From NCBI GenBank assembly GCA_965240325.2, contig OZ251238.1:930001-994000 (forward strand): a stretch of 64,000 nt of DNA. Reading direction: 5' to 3'. Source of the stretch: Rebecca billardiae RCC1528 (taxonomy: Eukaryota; Haptophyta). Each line of letters opens with the position of its first letter. The first letter of the stretch is position 1. Positions 63,011 through 64,000 of the stretch are shown in pieces. Made by a program: the position numbers and the translations under genes. The notes below the pieces were generated by a model. The model ran no database searches and was not told where the DNA came from. It saw only the letters and a list, made by a program, of their open reading frames with translations.

Positions 63011-63592
63011 ATGACGATGACGAGCAGGCGACGCGCTAGCCGCGTCGTCGGCGCGCTGATGCTGGCGGCGGCGGGCGCGTGCCGCGCTCAGGCGCCGCCG
63101 GGGAGCGCAGGCGCGGCGTACGCGCGGTCCACGCCGGCCACACCCGCCGCCGGCCCATTCGCGCAGCTGCTCAAAGCGCGCAGGCTGCTCTCGCCGCCGT
63201 GCGTCGGCTGCGTGACGCAGTGCGCGACCGCGACGGCGTCCGAGACGTTCAGCCAGCCGGCCATGCGCGCGGTGGGCATGTTCGCATTCCGCCACCTCTT
63301 CTGGAACGAGGCGAAGGAGTGCGCCGAGTTCGGTGAGGGCCTCGCCCTCGTCTTCCGCAACCTGCGGCTGTGGCACTTGGCGGCGGTGTTTGCAAACTTC
63401 TATTCGCAGTGCGTCGACGCGTGCTACCGGCAGTGCCCGTACTGGGGCGTGCGCGCGAAGCGCGCGGCTCGGCTGCTCGCGGCGGAGGAGCAGTCGCACG
63501 ACTGGGCGTACAAGATCGGCCCGAGCTACGCGTGGGAGGAGCGGTTTGCCGAGCAGAAGCTCGGCGAGGTGCGCTCTCGGGCGCACGCCTGA
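63011..63592 (+). CDS. Small secreted Cys-rich protein, unknown
   Basis: Single exon, 193 aa. A signal peptide (VVGALMLAAAGACRAQA) follows the basic start. The mature part has CVGCVTQC, then KECAEFG and CVDACYRQCPYW: four pairs of Cys that could form disulfides. The middle FSQPAMRAVGMFAFRHLFW and LRLWHLAAVFANFY are amphipathic helices rich in aromatic residues. The end is basic then acidic helical. I recognise no family. The secretory signal agrees with its head-to-head neighbour, a secretory-pathway enzyme, but a shared role is only suggested by position. Confidence 0.6.
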   Translation: MTMTSRRRASRVVGALMLAAAGACRAQAPPGSAGAAYARSTPATPAAGPFAQLLKARRLLSPPCVGCVTQCATATASETFSQPAMRAVGMFAFRHLFWNEAKECAEFGEGLALVFRNLRLWHLAAVFANFYSQCVDACYRQCPYWGVRAKRAARLLAAEEQSHDWAYKIGPSYAWEERFAEQKLGEVRSRAHA

Positions 63593-64000
63593 TGCACAGA
63601 GCCGGCTGGCTGCCCATCGCCCCACGGAGGGGTCCTGCGCATCCGCACGACGGCCCAGGCAGCATCGAGAACGGGCCCTTTGGGCAGCCGCAGCCGCACG
63701 GCGTGGACCTTGCGCTCGCGGATCTTGATCCACCAATCCCTTACTTACCGCTGCGGCATATCTCCGATCAACTGCATTTACAACTTCAGCAGCAGCAGCC
63801 TTCTGCTCGCCGCCAGCACCGCCTGGCAGGCGCCCGCAGGCGCGGCGCGACGGACCTGCTTTGCGGCGCATGGCCGCCCATCGAGCTGCACCCGGGACGG
63901 GCAGACGGCGACATGCTGGCTGCTGCGCGGGTAGTCCGCTTCCACGCGACTGCGGGGGGTCGTCTCCGACGACGACTCGTCCTCGCGACTCGATGCCAGC
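63592..64000 (+). CDS. Possible start of a further gene (partial), doubtful
   Basis: An ATG overlapping the previous stop (TGATG) opens a frame that stays open to the window edge, 136 codons. It reads MHRAGWLPIAPRRGP, then LALADLDPPIPYLPL and a Gln run, and ends basic. Codon content is plausible, but a one-base overlap of two genes would be unusual in a eukaryote, and there is no known domain. Part of a gene starting at a later ATG, or non-coding 3' flank, are alternatives. Confidence 0.2.
   Translation, partial: MHRAGWLPIAPRRGPAHPHDGPGSIENGPFGQPQPHGVDLALADLDPPIPYLPLRHISDQLHLQLQQQQPSARRQHRLAGARRRGATDLLCGAWPPIELHPGRADGDMLAAARVVRFHATAGGRLRRRLVLATRCQ

Noticed and set aside
62891-63871. N-terminal extension of the fucosyltransferase-like gene
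   Set aside because: Runs antisense to the small secreted protein, has no similarity, and a signal peptide begins at 62890.

Overview
The window is nuclear DNA from a unicellular eukaryotic alga. It is very GC-rich in genes and AT-rich with simple repeats between them. Genes carry short GC-rich introns. By matching conserved protein families across junctions I resolved 29 introns in 10 genes. Eighteen of the 29 begin GTGCGC, nearly all the rest are one- or two-base variants, and 28 of 29 end in CAG. One intron looks like a GC-AG intron. The protoporphyrinogen oxidase begins with a signal peptide ending ASA-F, the mark of plastid import in algae with a secondary red plastid. I infer a haptophyte as most likely and do not exclude a pelagophyte or other stramenopile; no marker gene here fixes the species.

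Layout. 0-6 kb: the 3' end of a gene, then a six-exon gene joining leucine-rich repeats to a TRP-like channel. 6-14.5 kb: an AP2/ERF factor, a MOSC protein head-to-head with an alpha-N-acetylglucosaminidase, and a Myb factor. 15.1-17.7 kb: a large inverted-repeat element. 17.8-26 kb: a PAN/WSC membrane protein, a probable plastid membrane protein divergent from a coiled-coil/beta-rich protein, and a quinone-oxidoreductase-like enzyme. 26-36 kb: formate-tetrahydrofolate ligase, a DYRK1-type kinase and a Tip60/Esa1-type MYST acetyltransferase. 36-42.4 kb: transposon-like elements around an RbfA/NSUN6 divergent pair and a seven-helix membrane protein. 42.4-56 kb: ERGIC/Erv46-family protein, GRIP golgin, protoporphyrinogen oxidase and an MscS-like channel. 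57-63.6 kb: a Dicer/RIG-I-type helicase with a dsRNA-binding domain divergent from a BMT5-like methyltransferase with a Z-alpha-like C-terminus, then an O-fucosyltransferase-like enzyme divergent from a small secreted Cys-rich protein.

Most genes are unrelated housekeeping or signalling functions and form no operon. Six adjacent pairs are head-to-head with 72-277 bp between start codons. The most interesting pair is at 57.3-60.3 kb, where a double-stranded-RNA-type helicase and a methyltransferase with a probable Z-nucleic-acid-binding domain share one 201 bp promoter region.
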